From assembly GCA_027449025.1 (NCBI GenBank), contig DAIDMK010000009.1:17939-81938 (forward strand): a DNA stretch of 64,000 nt, written 5' to 3'. Each line of letters begins with the position of its first letter. Within the stretch, counting starts at the first letter, position 1. This document shows positions 24,732 through 34,400 of the stretch, one piece after another. The notes beneath the pieces are model-generated. The model worked only from the letters and a program-made list of their open reading frames with translations. It was not told the origin of the DNA and did not search any database. Source of the DNA: Lutibacter sp. GTDB lineage: Bacteria; Bacteroidota; Bacteroidia; Flavobacteriales; Flavobacteriaceae. Position numbers and translations under genes: made by a program.

Positions 24732-24770
24732 GTCTTTTCCGGCTCAAATTGTTCAGTAATCTTTATATAA

Positions 24771-24838
24771 CAAAGGTAAGTCACATTATTATTGATGTTA
24801 TTACATAACTTTTTAAATAAGTTACATAATTCACACCT
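24771..24838 (-). promoter_or_regulatory. Shared direct-repeat promoter, site 3
   Basis: Minus strand: GGTGTGAATTATGTAACTT, second repeat GTTATGTAAT 21 bp on, 21 nt gap, -7 box TACCTTTG (24778-24771), a perfect TAnnTTTG match. It serves the csbD operon. Confidence 0.88.
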
Positions 24839-24905
24839 TAAATGGATTTTGAGTATTTAGAATATAGAAATCAATTCTATCTGTTTTTAATATCAGGAAC
24901 TCTGC

Positions 24906-25622
24906 TTATTCTTTTTTGGCCTCAGCGGCTTCTTCCTTTTTTTTCTCAGCCGCTCTTTCTTTTTTCCTGAAATAGCCTCTCAAAAGAAAATTACTCTTGG
25001 CAGCTTCCATATTTTCATTCAATCCTTTACTGCTTTTTTGCAAGTTGCCCATTGTTTTGTTAAGACTTTTTGCCATAGTGGAATCCTGTATTAGCATCCC
25101 AAGCGTTCCCTTTCCTTGGTTGATGTCATACAATATTTCTATCAGTTGTCCTGAAATGATCTCCGCATTTTGCACGGTAATATCTAGGCTGGCCATAATG
25201 GCATCAGTTTCCACAGGTTCAACTGATGAAAGAAATTGTCCGCTTTTTACCGATTTTGTATCGGCGCTTCCCTGAGTAATAATTAAAACCCGATCGCCTA
25301 TAATTCCTTCTGAACCGATAAGCACCATGCCATCTGTTTTGATAAATGGCTGCACTTTTTTTTGAACCACCATACTCACTTGCACGGTTGAATCATTGAT
25401 AATTTTAATATTGTCAACTGTTCCAACATTGATTCCTGAAAACCGGATGTTGTTGCCAACCTGCAAACCGCTTACATTATAGAAAGTTGTGGAAAGGCTA
25501 AAAACAGGATTAAATAAGTTTTTTTGTCGGCCAATTAAAAATATTGCAATGGCAAAGAGTACAAACCCCGCAGCCACGAAAAGACCTAATCGTACTTTGA
25601 ATTTTGTTGAGTGCGTATTCAT
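24906..25622 (-). CDS. mlaD: MlaD-type MCE substrate-binding protein
   Basis: The 238-residue protein has one N-terminal membrane helix (GLFVAAGFVLFAIAIFLIG) and an MCE domain (about residues 38-115) with GLQVGNNIRFSGINVGTVD and GSEGIIGDRVLIIT. The tail is helical and ends in a Lys/Glu/Ala-rich stretch. MlaD hexamers bind phospholipid in the periplasm between the MlaFE transporter and outer-membrane partners. Third gene of the mlaE-mlaF-mlaD operon. Confidence 0.9.
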   Translation of the reverse strand: MNTHSTKFKVRLGLFVAAGFVLFAIAIFLIGRQKNLFNPVFSLSTTFYNVSGLQVGNNIRFSGINVGTVDNIKIINDSTVQVSMVVQKKVQPFIKTDGMVLIGSEGIIGDRVLIITQGSADTKSVKSGQFLSSVEPVETDAIMASLDITVQNAEIISGQLIEILYDINQGKGTLGMLIQDSTMAKSLNKTMGNLQKSSKGLNENMEAAKSNFLLRGYFRKKERAAEKKKEEAAEAKKE

Positions 25623-25691
25623 ATTATTTTTTTTAAATATTGTTACTTAGTTTTTTTATTGCATTGTTTTGAATGCGATTTTTAATTTTAA

Positions 25692-26474
25692 TTATTTGAA
25701 GAAGGACATAATCAAAGGATCATCTGATTTTTCAAATTCCGAAAGTTTTCCTTCTGCATAAACATAGCCTTCATGCAACATAATAATGCGGTCGGCGGTA
25801 ATGCGCACACATGCAATATCATGGGTGATAATGATGGAAGAAGTCTTGTATTTTTTTTGAATGGAATTGATCAATTCGCTTATTTCGTCGGAAGTTACCG
25901 GGTCGAGTCCAGTTGTAGGTTCATCATACAACATAATCACTGGATCTAAAATAATGGAACGCGCCAAACTTATTCGTTTTCGCATTCCGCCGGATAGTTG
26001 CGAGGGCATTTTATCTAGCACATCAGCAAGTCCAACATTGTCCAAGACTTCTTTTACTTTATTGTCAATTTCCTGTTCATTCAGATTTCTTTTAATTCTG
26101 CGAAGCGGAAATTCTAAATTTTGTTTAACCGTCATAGAATCGTACAAAGCACCACTTTGAAATAGAAAACCAATTTTTTTTCTTACTTCTGATAATGCTG
26201 CACCTTTTAAGGAAACCACATTTTTGCCTAGTAGGTTAATTGTTCCGCCATCAGGATTTAACAATCGCACAATACATTTTATGAGTACCGATTTTCCTGA
26301 TCCCGATTTGCCGAGAACAATTAAGTTTTCGCCATTTCGAAGTTTTAAAGAAATGTCTTTTAACACTTCCAGTCTTCCAAAAGATTTCTTTAGGTTTTTT
26401 ATTTCTATCAATGTTTCAGAAGTTATTTTTTCTTCTGAAATAATGTCTAAACTAGTTTCTTGTGAATTTTTCAT
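25692..26474 (-). CDS. mlaF: MlaF-type ABC transporter ATPase
   Basis: The 260-residue ATPase has Walker A GKSGSGKS, Q-loop LFQSGALYDSMTV, signature LSGGMRKRISLARSI, Walker B IMLYDEPTTGLDP and the switch His in IIITHDI. SGALYDSMTV is typical of MlaF/Mkl proteins. It powers phospholipid movement by MlaE. The ATG at 26474 overlaps the mlaE stop as ATGA; a GTG six bases upstream is less likely. Confidence 0.93.
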   Translation of the reverse strand: MKNSQETSLDIISEEKITSETLIEIKNLKKSFGRLEVLKDISLKLRNGENLIVLGKSGSGKSVLIKCIVRLLNPDGGTINLLGKNVVSLKGAALSEVRKKIGFLFQSGALYDSMTVKQNLEFPLRRIKRNLNEQEIDNKVKEVLDNVGLADVLDKMPSQLSGGMRKRISLARSIILDPVIMLYDEPTTGLDPVTSDEISELINSIQKKYKTSSIIITHDIACVRITADRIIMLHEGYVYAEGKLSEFEKSDDPLIMSFFK

Positions 26475-27316
26475 AACCACATATCTGTTATTTGTACGGC
26501 AATCATATCTACAATAATGATAAGCAAGGACGACAAGACTACCGCTTCATTTGCGGCTTTTCCTACACTTTCAGTGCCTCTTCCGGCAGTGAATCCTTTA
26601 TAACATCCTACAATGCCGATGACCGCGCCAAAAAGGAAAGTTTTTATTAAGGCAGGAAAGAAATCTAAAAAATCGACGGACCCAAATGCCTGAAATATAT
26701 ATAAAACCAAACTCACATCTCCTTTTATGTTTACGCCAATCCAGCTTCCCAAAAAACCAAATGCATCTGCAAAGAGTACAAGAATGGGTAGCATCAGTGT
26801 TGCAGCAAGCACACGTGTTACAACAAGATACCTGATAGGATTGGTTGCAGAAACTTCCATGGCGTCAATTTGCTCTGTTACTTTCATGGATCCTAATTCT
26901 GCACCCATACCTGAACCAATTTTGCCGGCACAAATTAAAGCGGTGATAATTGGGCCGATTTCACGAATAATCGAAACGGCCACCATTCCAGGCAACATAG
27001 TGACGGCGCCAAATTTTGCCATTGCCGGCCGTGATTGAATGGTGAGCACAAGTCCCATAATAGTGCCTGTGATGATAATGAGCGGCAGTGACTTATTACC
27101 TATTTCATAACACTGGCGCAAAAACTCCTTAAATTCAAAATTTCGCGAAAAGGTTTCTTTGAATATTTGTTTTATGAAAAGCGACATATCACCAACTTCT
27201 TCCAAAAAACCATTGGCTCTTTCTTTTTGATCCAGCGTATTTTCGCTAAGCTTAATGGAACGTGTGGTAGCGATACTTTGTGCCTTTTTTAAATCAATAA
27301 TTTTTAGTTTTTTCAT
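26471..27316 (-). CDS. mlaE: MlaE-type ABC transporter permease
   Basis: The 281-residue membrane protein matches the MlaE/DUF140 family, with GTIMGLVLTIQSRPAMAKFGA, REIGPIITALICAGKIGSGMGAELG-type coupling sequence, and AIIGIVGCYKGF-like FGAVIGIVGCYKGFTAGRGTESVGKA at the C-terminal side. It forms the transmembrane channel of the lipid-asymmetry transporter. It is the first gene of the operon, read from shared promoter site 4 with a leader of about 100 bases. Confidence 0.92.
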   Translation of the reverse strand: MKKLKIIDLKKAQSIATTRSIKLSENTLDQKERANGFLEEVGDMSLFIKQIFKETFSRNFEFKEFLRQCYEIGNKSLPLIIITGTIMGLVLTIQSRPAMAKFGAVTMLPGMVAVSIIREIGPIITALICAGKIGSGMGAELGSMKVTEQIDAMEVSATNPIRYLVVTRVLAATLMLPILVLFADAFGFLGSWIGVNIKGDVSLVLYIFQAFGSVDFLDFFPALIKTFLFGAVIGIVGCYKGFTAGRGTESVGKAANEAVVLSSLLIIIVDMIAVQITDMWL

Positions 27317-27424
27317 ACGTTTTTTTATAATGGCCTTCGAGTAGTTTAATAAGAATGATAATTATTGCTGCATTAAAACCCGTTTTGGGCATTTTTAAAC
27401 TATTATTCTATAAGCATTGATTCG

Positions 27425-27490
27425 TAAAGGTAATTTCATATATCCCAGATTTTGTTACATAACTTTTTAAAAAAGTTGTAAGATTCACAT
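27425..27490 (-). promoter_or_regulatory. Shared direct-repeat promoter, site 4
   Basis: Minus strand: ATGTGAATCTTACAACTT, second repeat GTTATGTAAC 21 bp on, 21 nt gap, -7 box TACCTTTA (27432-27425). It serves the mla operon. Confidence 0.85.
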
Positions 27491-27575
27491 ATTGAAAATT
27501 TATAGAATGATTAAGGTGAAGAGCGATTTAAGTATTAGGACAAAAGGAAGTTTATTTTGATAAATAATGTTGAGC

Positions 27576-27603
27576 AAAAAAAAAGCTGCCTTTTCAGACA
27601 GCC
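27576..27603 (-). terminator. Intrinsic terminator of the second ice-binding gene
   Basis: On the minus strand GCTGTCT-gaaa-AGGCAGC is a seven-pair stem (one G-T) followed by nine T residues, about 30 bases after the stop at 27630. Confidence 0.88.
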
Positions 27604-27629
27604 CTTTAAAAAGGGTAAATTGTTTAAAT

Positions 27630-28442
27630 TTATTCTGGTTTTGTAACCGAATTCATTTGTAAAGTTACTGCTGTTTGGGCCAACATTCTTCCATTCATGG
27701 TTGCGCCTGTTTGCATATTGATACCTGTTTGTCCTAAAATGTTTCCTTCGAAATGACTTGTTGTTCCAAAAGTCACAGCGTCAGAAACTACCCAGAAAAT
27801 ATTTTTTGCCAAAACGCCACCTTCTAAGGTAACTCTTACTGAAGAACTCATTTTTAAAGTACCAGCAACTTGGAAAATAAAAATATCTGTTGGGCTACCA
27901 GAAATTGTGATATCTGTTGGGATATTCACAGAGCTAGACCATTTATAAAGACCAGGTAACAATGTTTTTCCGCCAATAGTTCCTGCGCCTAAATTCAAGT
28001 AATCTGGATTTGATCTTCCTGCAGCATCAGTATAAGCTGTTTGCATATCACCAATTGCTGAGGTTAGCATAGTGGCACTTGTAGTTTTACAGGCTGGACC
28101 TGCAGCATCTACTGAAAATACTGAACCTGTTACTTCTGTACAATTTACTACCATTGCTGCTCCGGTGATTGGGCTAGTACCAATATTTCCTGTAATAGAT
28201 GATTTATAAACACTGGTAATTCCAGTTTTTGATAAAATTACGAAGTCACCTGCAACGCCTAAGTTGACTGTTTTTAATACTGCGTTTTTTGATTGTTCAA
28301 ATGAAATTTCTTTGCCTAATACATAAGCTCCTTCTTGGGTTGATGCTTCATTGGTTAGTTCAGCGTCTTGATCATTTGTACAACTTCCAAGTAATACGAA
28401 TAATAGCATTGCGACTATCTGGGTTATATTATTTATTTTCAT
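27630..28442 (-). CDS. Ice-binding lipoprotein, single DUF3494 domain
   Basis: The 270-residue protein has a lipoprotein signal (LLFVLLGSC) and one DUF3494 domain from about residue 60 (VNLGVAGDFVILSKTGITSV) to the end (GRMLAQTAVTLQMNSVTKPE). It lacks the Ig-like and InlB-type repeats of the other ice-binding protein. The fold is a right-handed beta-solenoid whose flat face binds ice. The lipid anchor predicts attachment to a membrane rather than secretion. Read from promoter site 5. Confidence 0.93.
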   Translation of the reverse strand: MKINNITQIVAMLLFVLLGSCTNDQDAELTNEASTQEGAYVLGKEISFEQSKNAVLKTVNLGVAGDFVILSKTGITSVYKSSITGNIGTSPITGAAMVVNCTEVTGSVFSVDAAGPACKTTSATMLTSAIGDMQTAYTDAAGRSNPDYLNLGAGTIGGKTLLPGLYKWSSSVNIPTDITISGSPTDIFIFQVAGTLKMSSSVRVTLEGGVLAKNIFWVVSDAVTFGTTSHFEGNILGQTGINMQTGATMNGRMLAQTAVTLQMNSVTKPE

Positions 28443-28490
28443 TGGTGATGATTTTAAACTGTGGCTTAGTTGTCCCAGTTATATAAGAAG

Positions 28491-28558
28491 CAAAGGTGAC
28501 CTCATTAATTTTGGTATGGGTTACACAATTTTTTAAAATAGTTGCACAATTCACACAT
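28491..28558 (-). promoter_or_regulatory. Shared direct-repeat promoter, site 5
   Basis: Minus strand: ATGTGTGAATTGTGCAAC, second repeat TTGTGTAAC 21 bp on, 21 nt gap, -7 box CACCTTTG (28498-28491). It serves the second ice-binding gene. Confidence 0.87.
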
Positions 28559-28775
28559 TTTTGAATTATAATTGCCATTAAATGTTTTTAAATAACTAGG
28601 GCCAAACAATTTGGGTTTCTAAAAACAGCGGGGCTTTTAATAAATAAAACAACATAACTTATAAAAAAATTATGCTGTTTTATAAATATATAAAAAATGA
28701 GTGATCCAATACAACCTTTACAATCGACAGTTCATTATTTTTAGGTATTTAAACTTAAAACTAATAACTTAAAAC

Positions 28776-28994
28776 TTACAACTTTTTCTTGTCTGTGGCA
28801 ACAATTACAATACCGCCAACCAATAAAATTACACCAACAATTGGTGACCATTGTACAGGGTTTTCTTTTTCCACACTCATTTGCATCGGACCTAAGTCGA
28901 TTACTTTTTCGGTGGTTACATAACTGAATCCAGTATAAATGATCATCAATATTCCTATAATGGCCATAACGATTCCTATTGTTTTTGTTTTCAT
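28776..28994 (-). CDS. Small two-helix membrane protein
   Basis: The 72-residue protein has two hydrophobic helices (IGIVMAIIGILMIIYTGFSY and SPIVGVILLVGGIVIVA) separated by about 25 polar residues, and a basic C-terminus. I do not recognise the family with certainty; similar proteins are common in Flavobacteriia. It lies 69 bases after the next small membrane gene on the same strand and may be co-transcribed. Confidence 0.75.
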   Translation of the reverse strand: MKTKTIGIVMAIIGILMIIYTGFSYVTTEKVIDLGPMQMSVEKENPVQWSPIVGVILLVGGIVIVATDKKKL

Positions 28995-29063
28995 AATGTG
29001 AGTGTTTTTAGTTATTTTTTATGGTACTTTCTATATAAATGTCGTGGCAAATAGCGTTATGTA

Positions 29064-29258
29064 TTACGCCTCGTCTTTTGTGGTGCGTATTAGGCTAATG
29101 CCGGCAATAAAAAACACGATACCCAGCACCCCAAAAACCACAAGGTTTTTTATTGCGTAATTGCTATTTGAACTATTTACAAATAATATGGCAGTATAAA
29201 TTAAACCACCTATTCCGAGAGACGTTAGCAATGCCCCAAAGGTTCTTTTTAAATTCAT
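29064..29258 (-). CDS. Small two-helix membrane protein
   Basis: The 64-residue protein has two hydrophobic helices (TFGALLTSLGIGGLIYTAIL and LVVFGVLGIVFFIAGISLI) with a short polar link. The family is not recognised. It lies between the beta-barrel protein gene and another small membrane protein gene on the same strand; a terminator after the beta-barrel gene separates it from that gene. Confidence 0.7.
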   Translation of the reverse strand: MNLKRTFGALLTSLGIGGLIYTAILFVNSSNSNYAIKNLVVFGVLGIVFFIAGISLIRTTKDEA

Positions 29259-29285
29259 TTTTTAGGTTTTATGGTTTTTTGTAAA

Positions 29286-29340
29286 AAAAAACATTGGAGA
29301 TTTAGGCTGTTGTTCAGGCCAAATAACCAATGTTTTTATG
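29286..29340 (-). terminator. Terminator after the beta-barrel protein gene
   Basis: AAAACATTGG and CCAATGTTTT form an outer stem around a smaller GGC/GCC hairpin, followed on the minus strand by a run of nine T residues. It lies 17-70 bases after the stop at 29357. Confidence 0.7.
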
Positions 29341-29356
29341 TTTAATTATTTAGCTT

Positions 29357-29857
29357 TTATAATTTGAAGGTAAGTCCAAATTTTCCTCCAGAGAAAGCGT
29401 TTCCGCCACCGAATTCAAGATTTAAACCAACTTTGCTGGATAAGTAATATCTGAAACCAAGTTGCGCACCAACACCAACTTCCGAACTATATCTTCCATG
29501 ATAGCCATCTGGAGATGAAAAAGAATAGAACCCTAAATTTGGACCTATATAAAAATCCCATTCGTTAGACATTTCTAAGGCATGGTTAAAATGATAATTT
29601 AAATTTGCTGAAATTCCTAAAATGTTGTGGTCGTAATGATCGTTATCCCATTTCTCATCATAAGAACGATAGGAAAGTTCCCCACCAATGGTAAAATCTC
29701 TGCTAATGCCGTGATCCAATCCTAAATAGACAGGTACGCCCCATCCTGATAAACCAACACCAACATTCAATTGATTTTGCCCAACGCCTAAAGGATTCTG
29801 GCTAAAGCCAACCGCTGAAACCATTGCCAATACTACTCCTAAAATTAATTTTTTCAT
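29357..29857 (-). CDS. Small outer-membrane beta-barrel protein
   Basis: The 166-residue protein has a signal peptide (MKKLILGVVLAMVSAVGFSQ) and alternating strands ending with GGKFGLTFKL, the usual C-terminal strand of outer-membrane barrels. The pattern (DFTIGGELSYRSYDEKWD, WDFYIGPNLGFYSF, LGFRYYLSSKVGLNLEFGGGNAF) fits an eight-stranded OmpW/OmpX-like barrel. Substrate unknown. Promoter site 6 lies about 170 bases upstream. Confidence 0.85.
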   Translation of the reverse strand: MKKLILGVVLAMVSAVGFSQNPLGVGQNQLNVGVGLSGWGVPVYLGLDHGISRDFTIGGELSYRSYDEKWDNDHYDHNILGISANLNYHFNHALEMSNEWDFYIGPNLGFYSFSSPDGYHGRYSSEVGVGAQLGFRYYLSSKVGLNLEFGGGNAFSGGKFGLTFKL

Positions 29858-30030
29858 CTTTTTAAATTTTAAATTTATTTCTTACTTTTATTTGCCTTAC
29901 AAATTACCCTAAACAGTTGTCAGATTCGTATAACCAAGCAAGCCGTTTTTAAAGTGGGGTCTGGTCTCCACTATATTGCTTATGTTGTTTTTGTGATATC
30001 TATTAGATGGTCACAATTATAACTACGATG

Positions 30031-30098
30031 TAAAGGTGAAGAGTTTTAGGAAAGGGGGTGTTACATAATTTTACGAATAAGTTATATGATTCACACAT
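30031..30098 (-). promoter_or_regulatory. Shared direct-repeat promoter, site 6
   Basis: Minus strand: AATGTGTGAATCATATAAC, second repeat ATTATGTAAC 21 bp on, 21 nt gap, -7 box CACCTTTA (30038-30031). The next gene starts at 29857, so the leader would be about 165 bases, longer than at most other sites. Confidence 0.83.
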
Positions 30099-30282
30099 TA
30101 CACTAATTAGTTCAGGTTGCTAATTGCAACAGGACACTAATAGGTGAATTGTTATATGAGATTTGTTTTTTAGTAATGGGATGAAAAAATGCAGGTTATA
30201 GTGTTATCCAAACGATAAGAGAACTTGCTATAGAAAGCAGCAATCGCTTTACATTTTCCTCAACTGTTATTAAAGATAAAGC

Positions 30283-30367
30283 AAAAAAAATCCTGTCAGG
30301 GATAAATCAAAGTCAGTTGTATAAATTTAGGGTACTTTATAACTGCATTTTGAAAATCTGACAGGAT
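30283..30367 (-). terminator. Long branched terminator of the first YtxH gene
   Basis: ATCCTGTCAG (30290-30299) and CTGACAGGAT (30358-30367) pair perfectly, enclosing a second stem CAGTTGTATAAA / TTTATAACTG. On the minus strand the outer stem is followed by eight T residues. It begins about 50 bases after the stop at 30417. Confidence 0.8.
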
Positions 30368-30416
30368 ATCAAAAAATGTATTTTATAGACAATAAGAAGC
30401 TTATCGCTTTGAATTC

Positions 30417-30674
30417 CTATTTCTTAACTGCTTCAGACTTTGGCATTTTTTTTTCAACAAATTCATTAACGTCACTCTTTAATTTGTCGAATTTTTTGTT
30501 GGCCATGTCCATATTTTTACTGAATTTTTTTTCCAGTTTTTTTTCATAGTTTTTACCCTTTTTGATAATTTTTTTTCTTGTGCCCGAACCTTTGTCCGGA
30601 GCAAATAATAGACCTGCAATGGCACCTGCAGCAACGCCCGCCAATAAACCTAACACTACTTTTCCTGAACTCAT
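30417..30674 (-). CDS. YtxH domain protein
   Basis: The 85-residue protein starts with a glycine-rich helix (VVLGLLAGVAAGAIAGLLFAPDKGSGTRKKI), the YtxH/gas-vesicle-like signature, followed by a Lys-rich coiled segment. These membrane-associated stress proteins have no settled function. A second member is at 38213-38533. Promoter site 7 lies directly upstream. Confidence 0.85.
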   Translation of the reverse strand: MSSGKVVLGLLAGVAAGAIAGLLFAPDKGSGTRKKIIKKGKNYEKKLEKKFSKNMDMANKKFDKLKSDVNEFVEKKMPKSEAVKK

Positions 30675-30709
30675 AATTTTTTGTTTTTAGTGATTATATT
30701 AATTATACG

Positions 30710-30775
30710 CAAAGGTCATACCATTGTCAACTAAAGAGTTACATAATTAATGAAAATAGTTACATGATTCACATA
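30710..30775 (-). promoter_or_regulatory. Shared direct-repeat promoter, site 7
   Basis: Minus strand: ATATGTGAATCATGTAACT, second repeat ATTATGTAAC 21 bp on, 20 nt gap, -7 box GACCTTTG (30717-30710). This is the one site with a 20 nt gap. It serves the YtxH gene at 30417-30674. Confidence 0.85.
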
Positions 30776-30958
30776 TTAAGCTTAGATCCCCAGGTTGTAA
30801 CCTACTTTAATTTTCAGATTGTCAATTTAGGTTGTTGAAAATATTTGGATGGTTTTTTGTTAGTGAGCTGAATTATAGTTGGTTAGCTGTATTGTGATTA
30901 AAAATTTGTTTTTTATTGAAACAAGCTAAAAAGGTTTTATGATGTTGTTTTATGGATA

Positions 30959-31414
30959 CTACATTCTTTCCATATACCAATTCAATTGTTTTTTTATTTT
31001 TTTGAATTCGAAAATGGCTGTAATAATTTTTTGAAGCCGCACAAAAGCAGTTTCGCTTTTTACCACGTAATCAAATGCGCCATGGTGCATACAGCTAATG
31101 GCAATGTCAATTTTGTCCTGGGAAGATAACATAACCACAGGAATATTTGGATTTACGGCTTTAATCTTGTCTAATGTTTCTATGCCATCCATCGCATTTT
31201 TGTCCACACCATCCAAGTAATAATCTAAAATTATGACATCGGGTTTGTGCGATAAATTTGCCAAACACATTTCACCTGTTGGATAAGTTTCAATATCAAA
31301 ATCTGCATGTTGCAGGAATTCAATCTCCATTAATTTTAAGTAAATAGCATCATCATCTACCAGGAATAGTTTTATCTTGCCTGTCGACAGACTGGTTTTA
31401 TTCTCTTTAGTCAT
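30959..31414 (-). CDS. Single-domain response regulator
   Basis: The 151-residue protein is a receiver domain: acidic pair in LFLVDDDAIYL, phospho-acceptor Asp in DVIILDYYLDGVD, Thr/Ser switch in VVMLSSQDKID and the Lys in YVVKSE. There is no output domain; about 20 residues follow the receiver. It overlaps the end of the hybrid kinase gene by one base and is almost certainly its partner, acting by phosphotransfer or protein contact. Confidence 0.92.
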   Translation of the reverse strand: MTKENKTSLSTGKIKLFLVDDDAIYLKLMEIEFLQHADFDIETYPTGEMCLANLSHKPDVIILDYYLDGVDKNAMDGIETLDKIKAVNPNIPVVMLSSQDKIDIAISCMHHGAFDYVVKSETAFVRLQKIITAIFEFKKIKKQLNWYMERM

Positions 31415-34400
31415 TATTTATTGTTTTTAAAAGCATTAAATTCTATTTTTAATTCATCGCAAGCCTGCATACAAACTTTTTCAAGTTTTATGACCATTTC
31501 TGAAATGCCTTCAGTTTGTTGGTGTGAGATTGCATATTCCTGAACCTTTCTTGCCATATTTTCATAATCGGCACTGATACCCATGATTGAAAAGGAAGGA
31601 ATCAATTTATGGACGGTTGCTTGCAATGATTTCCAGTCTTCATCAAGTAAGCTTTGTTTCATTGTGTCAATTAATGGTGGCGTTTGTTCCAAATAAAGGG
31701 AAATCATTTCCATCATTAATACCCGATTGGATTTAGTTCGTTCATTCAAGTAATTTAAATTGGTACATTTAATCTTTACAGACTTAGCCAATCCACTTAC
31801 ATTAGGCGCTATTACATCAGGCTCCATTGTAACTGGGTTCTTTTTTAAAAAACCTACCATTTTACTGTACAATAACCTTTCGTCGACGGGTTTTGCTATG
31901 TAATCATTCATTCCGACCGCTTTGCATTTGGCCAGATCAACGGTGGTGACATCGGCTGTTAAGGCGATGATGGGAATATTTGAATTCATAGTGTTTCTAA
32001 TGTATTCCGTGGCTTCAAATCCGTTCATTTCCGGCATTTGTAAATCCATCAAAACAAGATCGTATTTTTTGCTTTGCATTTTTTCGATGGCTATTTTCCC
32101 ATTGCTGGCAATATCGCATTCAAATCCAAAATCATCCAAAAGCGTTCTCATTAATAATTGATTGAGCGCAATATCTTCAACCACCAATACTTTTACATCA
32201 GTTAAATCATTATCCAAATCTACCATCACCAGTTCTAATTCAGCTTTCGCTTTTGTTTTTTGAAAGCTTAATGTAAAGCAAAAAGTAGAGCCTTCATTTA
32301 CTTTACTTGTTACATGAATGCTTCCACCTTGGGGTTCTATCAATTGTTTAACAATTGCCAAACCCAATCCGGTTCCTCCATACAAACGCGATGTGCCGCT
32401 TGAGGCTTGTTGAAAATTTTCAAAAATACTGTCTATTTTATTTTCAGGAATTCCAATCCCGGTATCTATAACCGAAAACTCGATGGTAACTTTTTGTTCA
32501 TCCTCACTTAATAATTTAGCGCTCACCGTAATTTTTCCTTTTGTTGTGAATTTAATGGCGTTGCTTACCAAATTCATTATGATTTGGTGTAATCGCACGG
32601 GGTCGCCAACCAATACGCTTGGTATTTTTTCATCGTATTCTTTTACCAATTTTAAATTTTTTTCGTAAATTTTGGTTTCAAACAGATGTAGCATTGCGGA
32701 GATGGACAAAGACATTTTAAACGGTATTTGTTCGAATGTCATTTTTCCGGCATCTACTTTTGCCAAATCAAGGATGTCATTGATAAGCACAATTAATGCA
32801 TCACCGCTAATTTTTATGGCTTTTAAATATTCTTTTTGTTTTGCAGTCAATTCTGTTTTTAACACCACTTTTGTAAAGCCGATAATCGCATTCATCGGCG
32901 TACGAATTTCATGGCTCATATTTGACAGAAATTGTTGTTTGGCTTTCATCGCATTTTCCGCAATTATGGTGGCTTTTTCAGCCTTAATTTTTGCTTCCTC
33001 GGCAATGACTGTAGCCAATTCAGCAAATACCATAGCTTCGTTTAGTTCTGCGGCAATCCTTTTTTGTTCAGTAACATCACGCGCAACAATTACAACCCCA
33101 TCAACATTTCCATCATCATCTTTATAAACCGATCCGTTGAATAATACATCGGTAAGTTTGCCGTTTTTATGGCGAAGCGTAAGTGGTGAATTGGTAACAG
33201 AACCATTTGCGAATACTTCTTGGTAAACAGCCCGCGCTTTTTGAGGTTCGGTAAAATAATCTAAAAAATCAGTGTCTGTCAATTCATCCCTTGTAAGGCC
33301 GGTAATGTTTGTTAAAGCCTCATTCATATCTGTAATTTTACCTGCCGGACTGATGGTAACTAAAGGGTCAAGACTTGCTTCAATAAGACTTAAAGAATAT
33401 TGAGAGTCTAATTTTATATCTAGGTTTGAAGCTTCAAGTTCTCTATTTGTAATGCCTTGTTTAATAGCTTCTATATTTTGTTTGGCAAGTTCTTCATTGG
33501 CAAGAACCAGTTCAGCTGCGCGTTTTTCTTTTACTTTTGTTTGAAATACAAGTTCTTCGTTAGCAATAACCAACTCAGCTGCACGTTTTTCTTTCTCTAT
33601 ATTTTGGAATGCAAGTTCTTCATTGGCAATAATCAATTCAGCAGCGCGTTTTTCTTTTACTTCATTTTGAAAAGCTAGTTCACCGTTGGCAATCACCAAT
33701 TCTGCTGCCCGTTTTTCTTTCTCATTGTTTTGAAAGGCAAGCTCCTCATTGGCAATAATAAGTTCTGCAGACCGTTTTTCTTTCTCATCGTTTTGAAAGG
33801 CAAGTTCTTCATTGGCGATTACCAATTCAGCAGCCCTTTTTTCTTTTTCCTCATTTTGAAATGCCAGTTCTTCATTGGCAATGACCAATTCTGCAGCCCT
33901 TTTTTCTTTTACTTCATTTTGAAAGGCAAGTTCTTCATTGGCGATTGCCAATTCAGCAGCTCGTTTTTCTTTTTCATCGTTTTGAAAGGCCAATTCTTTG
34001 TTGGCAATAATTAATTCTTCTGCACGTTTTTCTTTTTCATCGTTTTGAAAAGCCAGTTCTTTGTTGGCAATGGCCAATTCTTCTGCACGTTTCCCTTTTT
34101 CATTGTTTTGAAACTCAAGTTCTTCATTGGCAATAACCAATTCATCAGCACGTTTTCCCCTTTCTTCATTTTGAAAGGCAAGTTCTTTGTTGACTTTTCT
34201 TAAATTTATTGCCCATTTTTGAGCAGAAACATCTCTTGCAGCAGCAAAAACACCGATAATATTACCCGCATTGTCTTTATAAACAGACGCATTGTAAGAA
34301 ACATCGGTTAAGTTCCCGTTTATATGCTTTATGGTTAGCGGATAATCTATCACAAAACCTTTTTTAAAAACCTGAAGATAACCTTCCTGGGCTTTTATTG

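Noticed and set aside
33457..34014. Plus-strand frames rich in Phe and Leu
   Set aside because: They are antisense to the 63-bp repeats of the hybrid kinase gene.
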